Notes: generated by a model not told the origin, from the sequence alone. Counted from the stretch's first letter, positions 44,630 to 52,829 are shown. The stretch: DNA of 64,000 nt from Actinomycetospora callitridis (GCF_028737265.1 NZ_JAQZAK010000010.1:62001-126000); one strand, 5' to 3'. Translations and numbers: made by a program.

Positions 44630-44696
44630 CCCGACCCCTCCGTTCGGAGGGTCACGGACCGTCCGCGCAGACACCGTGCAGGTCGCCGCGTCCGGT

Positions 44697-44702
44697 TACG
44701 GT
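44697..44702 (+). promoter_or_regulatory. Candidate -10 box for the MftD/LldD-like gene
   Basis: TACGGT, 44 bases upstream of ATG 44747 and after the LacI stop, which suggests the flavoprotein gene has its own promoter. Confidence 0.4.
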
Positions 44703-44746
44703 GACCGGGAGCGGTGAAGCAGGTCACGGGACCCGGAAGGTTGCAC

Positions 44747-45919
44747 ATGGCTGGTCAGTGGTTCGAGTCGGTCGCCGAGGCCCATCGGCGAGCGAAGAAG
44801 GAGCTCCCGAAGTCGGTCTACGGCGCCCTCGTGGCCGGCAGCGAGGCCGGGGCGACCCTCGAGGACAACATGGCGGCGTTCCGGGAGCTCGAGTTCCTGC
44901 CGCACGTGTGCGACCTGCCGTTCGAGAAGGACCTGTCCACCACGGTGATGGGCCAGGACGTCTCGATGCCGGTGATCATCTCGCCGACCGGGGTGCAGGC
45001 CGTGGACCCCGAGGGCGAGGTCGCGGTGGCCCGCGCGGCGAAGAACGCCGGCACCGCGATGGGGTTGAGCTCGTTCGCCAGCCGCTCGGTCGAGGACGTC
45101 ATCGAGGCCAACGAGAAGACGTTCTTCCAGATGTACTGGGTGGGCGACCGCGAGACCCTCGCGGCCCGCGCCGAGCGCGCCAAGAAGGCGGGCGCCAAGG
45201 GCCTCATCGTCACCCTGGACTGGTCGTTCTCCCACGGACGGGACTGGGGCAGCCCGGCCATCCCGGAGAAGATGGACCTCAAGACGATGATCAAATACAT
45301 CCCGGAGGGCATCACCCGGCCGCGCTGGGGTCTGCGGATGCTCCGCGCGGGCAAGATCCCCGACCTCACCGTGCCGAACATCCCCGTCGGCGGCGAGGAG
45401 CCCCCCACGTTCTTCGGCGCGTACGGGCAGTGGATGTTCACCCCGCCGCCCTCCTGGGCCGACGTCGCCTGGCTGCGTGAGCAGTGGGACGGGCCGTTCT
45501 GCGTCAAGGGCATCACCCGCGTCGACGACGCCAAGCGCGCCGTGGACGCCGGCGCCACCGCGATCCAGGTGTCGAACCACGGCGGCAACAACCTCGACTC
45601 CACCCCGGCGCCGATCCGCGTGCTGCCCGGGATCGTCGAGGCCGTCGGCCGCGAGGTCGAGGTCATCCTCGACGGCGGCGTCCGGCGCGGCAGCGACGTC
45701 GTCAAGGCCCTGGCGCTCGGTGCCCGGGCCGTGGCCATCGGGCGGGCCTACCTCTGGGGCCTCGCCGCCAACGGTCAGCCCGGCGTCGAGAACGTGTTCG
45801 AGATCCTGCGCAGCGGCATCGGCTCGGGGCTCATGGGCCTCGGCAAGAGCTCGGTGCACGATCTCGCCCCCGAGGACCTGATCATCCCGCCGAACTTCAC
45901 CCGGCAGGCCGTGGGCTGA
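44747..45919 (+). CDS. FMN-dependent alpha-hydroxyacid oxidase family, MftD/LldD1-like
   Basis: A 390-residue FMN TIM barrel. The family landmarks are MPVIISPTGVQAVDPEGEVAVA (in parts), VTLDWSFSHGRDWGSP, VKGITRVDDAKRAVDAGA, the catalytic SNHGGNN and LDGGVRRGSDVVKALALGARAV (in parts). From memory it is much closer to mycobacterial MftD (Rv0694), the flavoenzyme that finishes mycofactocin, than to ordinary L-lactate dehydrogenases. No other mycofactocin gene (mftA, B, C, E, F) is nearby, so it may be a detached copy or a paralogue with another substrate. GGAAGG lies upstream of ATG 44747. A strong terminator follows. Confidence 0.85.
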   Translation: MAGQWFESVAEAHRRAKKELPKSVYGALVAGSEAGATLEDNMAAFRELEFLPHVCDLPFEKDLSTTVMGQDVSMPVIISPTGVQAVDPEGEVAVARAAKNAGTAMGLSSFASRSVEDVIEANEKTFFQMYWVGDRETLAARAERAKKAGAKGLIVTLDWSFSHGRDWGSPAIPEKMDLKTMIKYIPEGITRPRWGLRMLRAGKIPDLTVPNIPVGGEEPPTFFGAYGQWMFTPPPSWADVAWLREQWDGPFCVKGITRVDDAKRAVDAGATAIQVSNHGGNNLDSTPAPIRVLPGIVEAVGREVEVILDGGVRRGSDVVKALALGARAVAIGRAYLWGLAANGQPGVENVFEILRSGIGSGLMGLGKSSVHDLAPEDLIIPPNFTRQAVG

Positions 45920-45933
45920 GCACGGAACGACGC

Positions 45934-45968
45934 GAAGGGCCCCTCCCGGAATCCGGGAGGGGCCCTTC
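45934..45968. terminator. Bidirectional terminator
   Basis: A perfect 16-bp stem GAAGGGCCCCTCCCGG / CCGGGAGGGGCCCTTC with a 3-base loop AAT, extended outward by CGACG/CGTCG. It lies between the MftD-like gene and the convergent tRNA-Ser and can stop transcription from both sides. Confidence 0.8.
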
Positions 45969-45979
45969 GTCGTCAGGGG

Positions 45980-46065
45980 CGGTAGCGGTGGGATTCGAAC
46001 CCACGGTGGGCAGAACCCACACGCGCTTTCGAGGCGCGCTCCTTTGGCCGCTCGGACACGCTACC
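45980..46065 (-). tRNA. tRNA-Ser (anticodon CGA)
   Basis: An 86-base class II tRNA on the minus strand. The acceptor GGTAGCG (from 46065) pairs with CGCTACC, discriminator G at 45980. The anticodon stem GCGCC.../...AGCGC encloses CTCGAAA, giving anticodon CGA for UCG codons. A long variable arm and GTGGGTTCGAATCCCAC T-arm follow. It reads UCG, a common serine codon in this GC-rich DNA. Confidence 0.94.
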
Positions 46066-46075
46066 GCCGTCGAGA

Positions 46076-46522
46076 TTACGGGACGCTGTCCTCGCGCCGA
46101 CGACCGGGCCAGAAGTCGACCATGAGCGCTGCGCACCGGGCCTCGAGCACCCCGCCGAGCACCTCGGGGCGGTGGTTGAGCCGCCGGTCGCGCACCACGT
46201 CCCACAGGGAGCCGACGGCCCCGGTGCGCGGCTCCCAGGCCCCGAACACGATCCGGTCGACCCGGGCGAGCACCGCCGCACCGGCGCACATGGTGCAGGG
46301 CTCGAGGGTGACGACGAGCGTGCAGCCGCCGAGGCGCCAGTGATCGCCGTGGTGCCGGGCGGCCTCGCGCAGGGCGAGGATCTCGGCGTGGGCGGTGGGG
46401 TCGCCCGTGGCCTCACGGGCGTTGGCCGCCGCGGCGAGCTCCCGGCCGTCGGCGTCGATCACCAGCGCGCCGACGGGGACGTCGTCGCCGGACGTCCGTG
46501 CGACCTCGATCGCACGGGCCAT
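46076..46522 (-). CDS. tadA: tRNA-specific adenosine deaminase
   Basis: A 148-residue deaminase. The zinc site is TAHAEILAL (HAE, proton shuttle Glu) and LEPCTMCAGA (PCxxC). It converts A34 to inosine in tRNA-Arg(ACG). It lies 7 bases after its actinobacterial partner gene and next to a tRNA gene. The pair plus tyrA matches Rv3752c-Rv3754 in M. tuberculosis. Confidence 0.94.
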   Translation of the reverse strand: MARAIEVARTSGDDVPVGALVIDADGRELAAAANAREATGDPTAHAEILALREAARHHGDHWRLGGCTLVVTLEPCTMCAGAAVLARVDRIVFGAWEPRTGAVGSLWDVVRDRRLNHRPEVLGGVLEARCAALMVDFWPGRRREDSVP

Positions 46523-46529
46523 CCACTGC

Positions 46530-47069
46530 TCAGGCGTCAGCGGTCTCCACGACCTTCGCCAGCTCGTCGGCGAATCCGCAGCGACGGGCGATCGCGGTGA
46601 GCTGCTCGTCCGGGTAGAGGTCGATCTCCTCGACCAGCACGGCGAGCTCGTCGGCGGGGACACCGAGGTCGGCCAGCATCCCGAGGTCGCCCTCGGGCCA
46701 CGGGTCGTCGTCCGCCTCGTCCTCGTCGGGCACCTCGAGGCGCAGCAGGTCGAGCACGTCGGCCGCGACGTCGTAGTCGAGCGCGGCGACCGCGTCGGAG
46801 AGCAGCAGCGCCACCCCGCCGGGCGTGGGGCGCACGAGCACGAAGAACTCGTCGTCGACGTCGAGCAGACCGAGCACGGCGCCGGTGGAGCGCAGGCCGC
46901 GGAGCGCGCTGATGGCGGAGTCGAGGTCGGCGAGGCTGTCGCGTTCCATGGCGACCGCGCGCCAGCGACCCTCCTCGCGCGTGACGGCCACCGCCCACCC
47001 GTCGAGGGGCGCGACGGTGCCGGCGCCCCCGCGTGTCGCGGCGGTGCCTGCGGACCCCTGACCTGCCAT
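46530..47069 (-). CDS. TadA-associated protein (actinobacterial, TIGR03941-like)
   Basis: A 179-residue acidic protein that always sits before tadA in actinobacteria. It has WAVAVTREEGRWRAVAM, the LLDVDDEFFVLVRP strand, VAALDYDVAADVLDLL and a C-terminal DEQLTAIARRCGFADELAKV (in parts). Its function is unknown; a structural or chaperone role for TadA is possible. ATG 47069 is chosen because a TACCGT -10 box ends 6 bases upstream (47076-47081), which implies a leaderless mRNA. Confidence 0.87.
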   Translation of the reverse strand: MAGQGSAGTAATRGGAGTVAPLDGWAVAVTREEGRWRAVAMERDSLADLDSAISALRGLRSTGAVLGLLDVDDEFFVLVRPTPGGVALLLSDAVAALDYDVAADVLDLLRLEVPDEDEADDDPWPEGDLGMLADLGVPADELAVLVEEIDLYPDEQLTAIARRCGFADELAKVVETADA

Positions 47070-47075
47070 GGCCCT

Positions 47076-47081
47076 ACGGTA
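47076..47081 (-). promoter_or_regulatory. -10 box for leaderless tadA operon
   Basis: TACCGT on the minus strand with 6 bases between it and ATG 47069, so the transcript should begin at the start codon. Confidence 0.5.
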
Positions 47082-47227
47082 GGTCCGGGCCAGTGTCCAG
47101 TGGAAGTCCGGCGAGGTCACGGAAGCGCCGGACGGTCGTCGGCGCAAGGCCTCCGGCCGTCCGGGGGTACGCCGGTGGGTGAACCGGGATGCGGCGACTT
47201 CACGGTGGGGGTGCCAGGATCGGACGG

Positions 47228-48481
47228 GTGAGCGCTCCGGAGCGGCGAGCGGGCGGGCGCCGCGCGGCGCACCGTGCCCCGGAGCGCGCCCTGCTGGCCG
47301 AGGCCCGCGCCCTGCAGCCGCGGACGCTGGAGCTGCGGCGCGCCCTGCACCGTCACCCCGAGATCGGCCTGATGCTGCCCGCCACCCAGGCCGCCGTGCT
47401 CGCCGCGCTCGAGGACCTGCCGCTCGAGGTCGGCACCGGCCGGGAGTGCAGCTCGGTCGTCGCCGTCCTGCGCGGGGCGCGGCCGGGGCCGTCGGTGCTC
47501 GTGCGCGCGGACATGGACGCGCTGCCGATGCACGAGGACACCGGGCTGCCGTTCTCCTCCGAGGTCGACGGCGCCATGCACTCCTGCGGGCACGACCTCC
47601 ACACCGCGATGCTGGCGTCCACCGCCCGGCTGCTCGCGGGACGCCGCGACCGCCTCGCCGGCACCGTCGTCCTCATGTTCCAGCCCGGCGAGGAGAGCTC
47701 GCACGGCGCGCGCATGATGATCGACGAGGGGCTGCTCTCGGCCGAAGGGCCGGGCGGGACGCCCGAGTCGGCGATGGCCCTGCACGTCACGTCGCGCCTC
47801 GCGGCGGGCACGCTCCAGACGCGGCCGGACTCGATCATGGCGTCGTCCGACGACCTCCACGTGACGGTCACCGGGCGGGGCGGGCACGCCTCGGCGCCGC
47901 ACGACGCGCTCGATCCGGTACCGGCCGCGGCGGCGATGGTCGGCGCGCTGCAGACGATGGTGACGCGGCGGGTCAGCGCGTTCGACCCGGCCGTGCTCAC
48001 CGTGGCCCACATCAGCGCCGGCACCACCACCAACGTCATCCCCGAGACCGCCATGCTCGAGGGCACCGTCCGCACGCTGTCGGAGGAGACCCGGGCCCGC
48101 GTGCTCGACGAGGTGACGCGGGTGTGCACCGGTGTGGCCGACGCCTACGGCTGCACCTGCGAGGTCGAGATCGAGGCGGGCTACCCCGTCACGGTCAACG
48201 ACCCGGACGTCGCCGACCGGGTGGCCGACGCCGGGCGCTCCGTGCTCGGTTCGCGCTTCGTCGAGCCGATGCCGGACCCGATCATGGGCTCGGAGGACTT
48301 CTCCTACGTGCTCGGGCGCGTGCCCGGTGCGCTGGCGTTCCTCGGGGCGTGCCCGGCGGACGTCGACCCGGCCGAGGCGCCGCCGAACCACTCCAACCGC
48401 GTCGTGTTCGACGAGGACGCCATGGTCGCCGGGGTGGCCCTCTACTCGGGGTACGTCCTGGACGCCCTCCGGCGGGCCTGA
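47228..48481 (+). CDS. M20-family amidohydrolase/peptidase
   Basis: A 417-residue M20D amidohydrolase of the HipO/AmhX type. The metal ligands are in HSCGHDLHTAM (Cys, His, Asp), FQPGEESSHGA (Glu), and a late MGSEDFSYV. The dimerisation domain starts TVTGRGGHASAPHDALDP. Such enzymes release acyl or hippuryl groups from amino acids. GTG 47228 has no ribosome site; CAGGAT lies 7 bases before it and could be a weak -10 box for a leaderless start. It is divergent from the tadA operon. Confidence 0.92.
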   Translation: MSAPERRAGGRRAAHRAPERALLAEARALQPRTLELRRALHRHPEIGLMLPATQAAVLAALEDLPLEVGTGRECSSVVAVLRGARPGPSVLVRADMDALPMHEDTGLPFSSEVDGAMHSCGHDLHTAMLASTARLLAGRRDRLAGTVVLMFQPGEESSHGARMMIDEGLLSAEGPGGTPESAMALHVTSRLAAGTLQTRPDSIMASSDDLHVTVTGRGGHASAPHDALDPVPAAAAMVGALQTMVTRRVSAFDPAVLTVAHISAGTTTNVIPETAMLEGTVRTLSEETRARVLDEVTRVCTGVADAYGCTCEVEIEAGYPVTVNDPDVADRVADAGRSVLGSRFVEPMPDPIMGSEDFSYVLGRVPGALAFLGACPADVDPAEAPPNHSNRVVFDEDAMVAGVALYSGYVLDALRRA

Positions 48482-48534
48482 GCCTCCGCGCGGCCCCCGT
48501 TCGGGCGCACCTCCCTCACTCTCCCGGGTCGTCC

Positions 48535-48540
48535 TAGGGT
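48535..48540 (+). promoter_or_regulatory. -10 box for leaderless tyrA
   Basis: TAGGGT with 7 bases to the GTG start at 48548. No ribosome site lies between, so tyrA is probably translated from a leaderless mRNA. Confidence 0.55.
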
Positions 48541-48547
48541 CGCCCCC

Positions 48548-49564
48548 GTGGAATCAGCAGGTGCCACCCTCGCCGCCGCACAGCACCGCCCCGTGTGCGT
48601 GATCGGCCTCGGCCTCATCGGCGGCTCGTTGCTGCGCGCCGCCACCGACGCCGGCCGGTCCGCCTGGGGCGCGTCCGCCTCGACGACGACCGCCGAGAAG
48701 GCCGCCGCCGACGGCTACGACGTCGCCGCCTCGGTCGACGCGGCGCTCGCGCGCGCCGCCGTCGAGGACGCCCTGGTCGTGCTGGCCGTCCCGCTGACCG
48801 CGCTGGACGACGTGCTCGCCGCCGTGGCCCGCGAGGCCCCCGGGTGCCGGCTCACCGACGTCACCAGCGTCAAGGGACCGGTGGCCGAGGCCGTCGCCCG
48901 CCGGGCGCCCGCGACCCGCTTCGTCGGCGGTCACCCGATGACCGGCACCGAGTTCTCCGGGTGGGACGCCGGGTCGCTGCAGCTCTTCCACGAGAAGGTC
49001 TGGGTGGTCGCGACCGAGGACGACGCCGACCTCGAGGTGTGGGTCGACGTCGCCGCCCTCGCGCTGGCCTGCGGGGCGGTCGTCGTGCCCGCCGCCTCCG
49101 ACGAGCACGACCTCGCCGTCGCCCGGGTCTCGCACCTGCCGCACCTGCTCGCGGCCGTCCTCGCGTCCGTGGGCGCCGACGGCGGCGAGCTCGCCCTGGC
49201 GCTGGCCGCGGGGTCGTTCACCGACGGCACCCGAGTGGCCGCCACCCGCCCCGAGCTCACTGCCGCGATGTGCGAGGGCAACCGCGCCGCACTCCTGTCG
49301 TCCCTCGACGACGCCCTGGGGCGCCTCGGCGCCGCCCGCGGCTCGCTGGCCTCCACCGGCGGGCTGCTGGCCACGCTCACCGCAGGCCACGACGGCCGGG
49401 AGGCGCTCGACGCGGCCCGGCGGGCCCGCCGCGAGGTGCGCATCGACCTCGACGGCACGCCCGCCGAGTTCCTCGAGGCCATGCGCGAGGTGGGCCGCAC
49501 CGGCGGCCGGGTCATCGGCTGGACGCCCGAGGCCCTGGACGCGGCGCTCGGCAGCGAGGACTAG
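48548..49564 (+). CDS. tyrA: Prephenate dehydrogenase
   Basis: A 338-residue TyrA that converts prephenate to 4-hydroxyphenylpyruvate for tyrosine synthesis. The NAD-binding motif is VIGLGLIGGSLLRA (residues 18-31). LTDVTSVKGPVAEAV, the GHPMTGTEFSGW segment with the active-site His, and AVARVSHLPHLLAAVLA follow. No C-terminal ACT domain is present, so feedback control would differ from fused forms. Its position beside tadA matches Rv3754. Confidence 0.94.
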   Translation: MESAGATLAAAQHRPVCVIGLGLIGGSLLRAATDAGRSAWGASASTTTAEKAAADGYDVAASVDAALARAAVEDALVVLAVPLTALDDVLAAVAREAPGCRLTDVTSVKGPVAEAVARRAPATRFVGGHPMTGTEFSGWDAGSLQLFHEKVWVVATEDDADLEVWVDVAALALACGAVVVPAASDEHDLAVARVSHLPHLLAAVLASVGADGGELALALAAGSFTDGTRVAATRPELTAAMCEGNRAALLSSLDDALGRLGAARGSLASTGGLLATLTAGHDGREALDAARRARREVRIDLDGTPAEFLEAMREVGRTGGRVIGWTPEALDAALGSED

Positions 49565-49568
49565 CGGG

Positions 49569-49820
49569 CTACGGGTCGGTCGGTCCCGGGCCGGCGTCGA
49601 ACCTCCGGTGCAGCAGCCACAGGGCGGCCGCGTCCGGCGTCGGGGGTGCCTGTCGCCTCGCGGGGGCCGACGACGAGTGGATCGACCTCTCGTAGGCCCG
49701 GTCCAGCGCCACGTGGGCGCGATCGACCGCGGCCTGGGCCCGCCCGAGCACCGCGAACGTGTCGTGGCGCCGGCCACGGCCGCTCCCCGCCGGGGGGACG
49801 CTCTCGGGGTGGGGTGGCAC
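49569..49820 (-). CDS. Small protein of unknown function
   Basis: An 83-residue, Ala/Arg/Pro-rich reading frame with a central helix (AQAAVDRAHVALDRAYERS). GGAGG lies 6 bases before GTG 49820, which supports translation. It is convergent with tyrA, 4 bases from that stop. I do not recognise a family. Confidence 0.5.
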   Translation of the reverse strand: MPPHPESVPPAGSGRGRRHDTFAVLGRAQAAVDRAHVALDRAYERSIHSSSAPARRQAPPTPDAAALWLLHRRFDAGPGPTDP

Positions 49821-49902
49821 GGCGGTCCTCCGTCCGTCGGTCCGCGACCGACGGGGGTAGCCGGTGGCGCGATCGACTACTCGCGGGTGGGGATGCGTGG
49901 CG

Positions 49903-50610
49903 TCAGAACAGCGTGTCGTGCTGCGGCGTGCGCTCGCGACGGGCGTGGCGGGGCCGCCGCGAGGGGGGCGTCGACGGGACCGGGGACGCGCCGGACGCCA
50001 CGGTGGCCGTCGGGCCGGCGTGCGCTCCCGCCCGCGGCGCGTGCGGGGCGACGCGGACCCACTCGCCCCCCGAGTCGCCCGAGCGGTACGGCGTGCCCCG
50101 GCGCTTGGCGATCACCCCGGACAGCCGCTGGGCGACGACGCCGGCGAGCAGGGCGGACCCGTCGTCGTAGGCCGGCGAGATCTGGATGCGGGTGGCCCGC
50201 GAGAGGTCGAGGCGCGAGAGCACCGCCCGCCGCTCCTCGAGGGGCCGGGGGTCGAGCGGCACGCCGTAGAGCCGCATGACGTCGTAGACCATGAACACCG
50301 CCGGCCGCTCCCGGGCCAGCGCCCGGGCGCGGGTGGCGTCCTCCACCCCGAGACGCTCACCGAGGGCGTCGGCCGACGGGCTCCCCCCGTCGAGCATCAC
50401 GGCCTCGCCGTCGAGCAGGCCGTCGGCGACGGCGTCGACGAGTCCGGCGAACTCGGGGAACCGGGCGGTGACGTCCTCGCCGTCGGCGGTGCACAGCGTC
50501 AGCTCGCCCTGGTCGACGTCGGCGAGCAGGCGGACCCCCGCCCAGTCGACCTCGTAGCTCCACGCGCCCTCGACCGGCAGGTCGCCGGGAACGGGGAGCA
50601 TCGGGAGCAC
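49903..50610 (-). CDS. Degenerate ATP-dependent DNA-ligase-like domain next to ku
   Basis: A 235-residue protein that follows the nucleotidyltransferase domain of LigD-type ligases: WSYEVDWAGVRLLADV (motif I region, residues 17-32), LLDGEAVMLDG (65-75, the DGE kept), FMVYDVM (106-112), LSGVIAKR (163-170) and EWVRVAPH (183-190, motif V). The AMP-accepting lysine is Asp22, the following Asp is Ala24, and the motif V lysines are lost. The OB-fold domain is absent; a 45-residue Pro/Arg-rich tail takes its place. It is divergent from ku, a place often held by ligD. It is probably not a ligase but may bind DNA ends, nucleotides or Ku. The start could also be ATG 50601. Confidence 0.8.
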   Translation of the reverse strand: MLPMLPVPGDLPVEGAWSYEVDWAGVRLLADVDQGELTLCTADGEDVTARFPEFAGLVDAVADGLLDGEAVMLDGGSPSADALGERLGVEDATRARALARERPAVFMVYDVMRLYGVPLDPRPLEERRAVLSRLDLSRATRIQISPAYDDGSALLAGVVAQRLSGVIAKRRGTPYRSGDSGGEWVRVAPHAPRAGAHAGPTATVASGASPVPSTPPSRRPRHARRERTPQHDTLF

Positions 50611-50754
50611 GGAGCCATCGTGCCCCCGCCCACCGACAACGGCGCGGACCGGGGTCGGCGCGTCATTGACTGGGACGAGTGGTGCCGGTGGGGCATGCTG
50701 GTGGCTTCGCACGGTGAGGAGACCACGCACCGTGCCCGCCGAGAGGGGCCGATG

Positions 50755-51780
50755 ATGCGCGCGATCTGGAACGGCGCCGTGTCGTTCGGGCTCGTGAACG
50801 TGCCGGTGCGGCTCTACGCCGCCACCAGCAACCACGACATCCGTTTCCACCAGGTGCACGAGCGCGACGGCGGACGCATCCGCCAGAAGCGCACGTGCTC
50901 GGTCTGCGGCGAGGAGGTCCAGTACTCCGAGATCGCCAAGGGCTACGAGACCGACGACGGCCAGCTGATCATGCTGGACGACGACGACCTCTCGACCCTG
51001 CCGGTGGCGAGCGGGCACGAGATCGACGTCGTGCAGTTCGTCCCCTCGGACCAGATCGACGCCCTGCTGCTCGACAAGAGCTACTACCTCGAGCCCGAGA
51101 GCAAGGCGGTCAAGCCCTACGCGCTGCTGCGCGAGGCGCTGCGCGAGACCGACCGCATGGCCGTGGTCAAGGTGGCGCTGCGGCAACGGGAGACGCTGGC
51201 GCTGCTGCGGGTGCGCGACAACGCGATCGTGCTGCAGACGATGCTCTGGCCCGACGAGGTGCGCGAGCCCGAGTTCGAGACCCTGCGCACCGAGGTCGAG
51301 CTGCGTCCGCAGGAGATGCAGATGGCGTCCTCGCTGGTCGAGAGCCTCTCGGGCGACTTCCAGTCCGACCAGTTCGAGGACGACTACCGCCAGGCGATGG
51401 TCGACCTCATCGACTACAAGATCGAGCACGGCGGTGGGCGTCCCACCCCGGAGGCCGCGCCCGCCGAGGAGGGCGACGACATGACCGACCTCCTCACCGC
51501 GCTGCGGCGCAGCGTCGAGGCGGCCGGGGGCAAGGCTCCGGCCGAGGAGCCCGCGGCGGCATCGTCGGACGCGTCGGACGCGTCGGACGAGACCGAGGAC
51601 GCACCGGCCGAGGAGAAGCCGAAGCGCTCGCGCTCGAAGAAGACGGCGGAGAAGACGGACGAGGCGCCCGCCGAGGAGGCGCCGAAGAAGTCCTCGACCC
51701 GCAAGTCGTCGAAGAAGAAGTCCGACGAGGACGACGACGAGACCGCGACGGCCAAGGGCGGGCGCAGCAAGACCGCCTGA
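50755..51780 (+). CDS. ku: Non-homologous end-joining protein Ku
   Basis: A 341-residue bacterial Ku, a homodimer ring that binds broken DNA ends. The core starts MRAIWNGAVSFGLVNVPVRL, has a possible zinc pair in CSVCGEEV, and includes LPVASGHEIDVVQFVP and DDYRQAMVDLIDYKIEHGGG (in parts). Residues about 240-341 are an extended acidic and then lysine-rich tail (PKRSRSKKTAEK, STRKSSKKKSDE), as in actinobacterial Ku proteins whose basic tails hold DNA. GAGAGGGG lies upstream; ATG 50752 or 50755 can start. Its divergent neighbour is a degenerate ligase rather than full LigD, so the working ligase must be elsewhere. Confidence 0.95.
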   Translation: MRAIWNGAVSFGLVNVPVRLYAATSNHDIRFHQVHERDGGRIRQKRTCSVCGEEVQYSEIAKGYETDDGQLIMLDDDDLSTLPVASGHEIDVVQFVPSDQIDALLLDKSYYLEPESKAVKPYALLREALRETDRMAVVKVALRQRETLALLRVRDNAIVLQTMLWPDEVREPEFETLRTEVELRPQEMQMASSLVESLSGDFQSDQFEDDYRQAMVDLIDYKIEHGGGRPTPEAAPAEEGDDMTDLLTALRRSVEAAGGKAPAEEPAAASSDASDASDETEDAPAEEKPKRSRSKKTAEKTDEAPAEEAPKKSSTRKSSKKKSDEDDDETATAKGGRSKTA

Positions 51781-51787
51781 GCGCCGC

Positions 51788-52012
51788 TCAGTTCGCGAGC
51801 GCCTCCTGCTCGGGGACGTCGTAGCCCTGGTCCTCGATCACGTCGACGAGGGCCCGGACGGTGACGATGTCGTCGTGCTCCACGCGCACGAGGCGGCCGT
51901 CGACGTCGACCTCGACGGTCCGCACGCCCTCGAGCGGACCCACGGCACCCTCGATCGCCGACTTGCAGTGCCCGCAGTGGATCTCCGGGACCGACAGGGT
52001 GGTGCTGGTCAT
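51788..52012 (-). CDS. Heavy-metal-associated (copper chaperone-like) protein
   Basis: A 74-residue HMA-domain protein. The metal-binding motif is IHCGHCKSAI (CxxC with an adjacent His) at residues 11-20, followed by the ferredoxin-like strands VRTVEVDVDGRLVRVEHD. It probably carries Cu(I) to a P-type ATPase or a regulator; neither gene is nearby. GGAGG lies 7 bases before ATG 52012. It is convergent with ku and divergent from the PfpI gene. Confidence 0.92.
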   Translation of the reverse strand: MTSTTLSVPEIHCGHCKSAIEGAVGPLEGVRTVEVDVDGRLVRVEHDDIVTVRALVDVIEDQGYDVPEQEALAN

Positions 52013-52138
52013 CGACGTGCCTCCGTTTCGTCGCGTCGGGGCCGGGGGAGCCCTTCGCGTCCACGGCACCGTCCCGTACAGGGACACGGTGCGATACCCC
52101 CCGAGGGTAACCACGACGCGAGGGAGCGCTGGACGACG

Positions 52139-52726
52139 ATGGCCGAGAACGCGACGTTGCAGGGCAGGACCGTCATGTTCCTCTGCGCCAAGGAGGGCAC
52201 CGAGCAGGTCGAGCTCACCGAGCCCTGGAAGGCGGTCGAGGAAGCAGGCGGCACCCCGGTGCTGGTCTCCGAGACGCCCGGGTCCATCCAGGCCTTCCAC
52301 CACCTCGACAAGGGCGACCGCTTCGACGTCGACGCGGTCATCACCCAGGTCAAGATCGAGAACTACGACGCCCTGGTGCTGCCGGGCGGTGTGGCCAACC
52401 CCGACCTGCTGCGCACCATCCCGGACGTCGTCCAGGTGGTCGGGCAGTTCTTCGCGAACCGCAAGCCGGTCGCCGCGATCTGCCACGCGCCGTGGACGCT
52501 CGTCGAGGCCGACGTCCTGCGCGGGCGCCGCCTGACGTCGTTCCCCAGCATCGCGACCGACCTGCGCAACGCCGGCGCGGAGTGGGTCGACGAGGAGGTC
52601 GTCGTCGACGAGGGCCTGATCACCAGCCGGTCCCCCGACGACCTGCCGGCCTTCTGCCGCACGCTCGTCCAGGAGTTCGCCCAGGCCCCGACGCCCGCGC
52701 ACGCGCTGAGCGCCGACCAGGCCTGA
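52139..52726 (+). CDS. PfpI/DJ-1-family protein (type 1 glutamine-amidotransferase fold)
   Basis: A 195-residue DJ-1/PfpI protein. The nucleophile-elbow Cys is in AAICHAPWTL near residue 121, with DALVLPGGVANPDLLR before it and RRLTSFPSIATDLRNAG after it. Members act as deglycases, chaperones or stress proteins; which applies here is not clear. ATG 52139 is the start, with GGGAG rather far upstream. It lies beside a metal chaperone, and both may respond to stress. A strong hairpin follows. Confidence 0.92.
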   Translation: MAENATLQGRTVMFLCAKEGTEQVELTEPWKAVEEAGGTPVLVSETPGSIQAFHHLDKGDRFDVDAVITQVKIENYDALVLPGGVANPDLLRTIPDVVQVVGQFFANRKPVAAICHAPWTLVEADVLRGRRLTSFPSIATDLRNAGAEWVDEEVVVDEGLITSRSPDDLPAFCRTLVQEFAQAPTPAHALSADQA

Positions 52727-52751
52727 GCCGACGCGACGACTGCACCACCCG

Positions 52752-52788
52752 GACGCCGACCGGCACCCGAACGGGGCCGGTCGGCGTC
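52752..52788 (+). terminator. Terminator hairpin after the PfpI gene
   Basis: A perfect 13-bp stem GACGCCGACCGGC / GCCGGTCGGCGTC with an 11-base loop. No T run follows (GTCGCG). It ends 41 bases before the next gene. Confidence 0.6.
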
Positions 52789-52829
52789 GTCGCGCGGAGC
52801 ACACCTCGGGCGGGACATACTCCCGCCCC

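Noticed and set aside
44747-45919. A mycofactocin biosynthesis locus
   Set aside because: Only an MftD-like gene is present. No small mftA peptide, radical SAM gene or glycosyltransferase of that pathway is nearby.
49903-51780. A complete Ku-LigD end-joining operon
   Set aside because: The ligase-like neighbour lacks the catalytic lysine, OB fold, polymerase and nuclease domains, so it cannot be called LigD.
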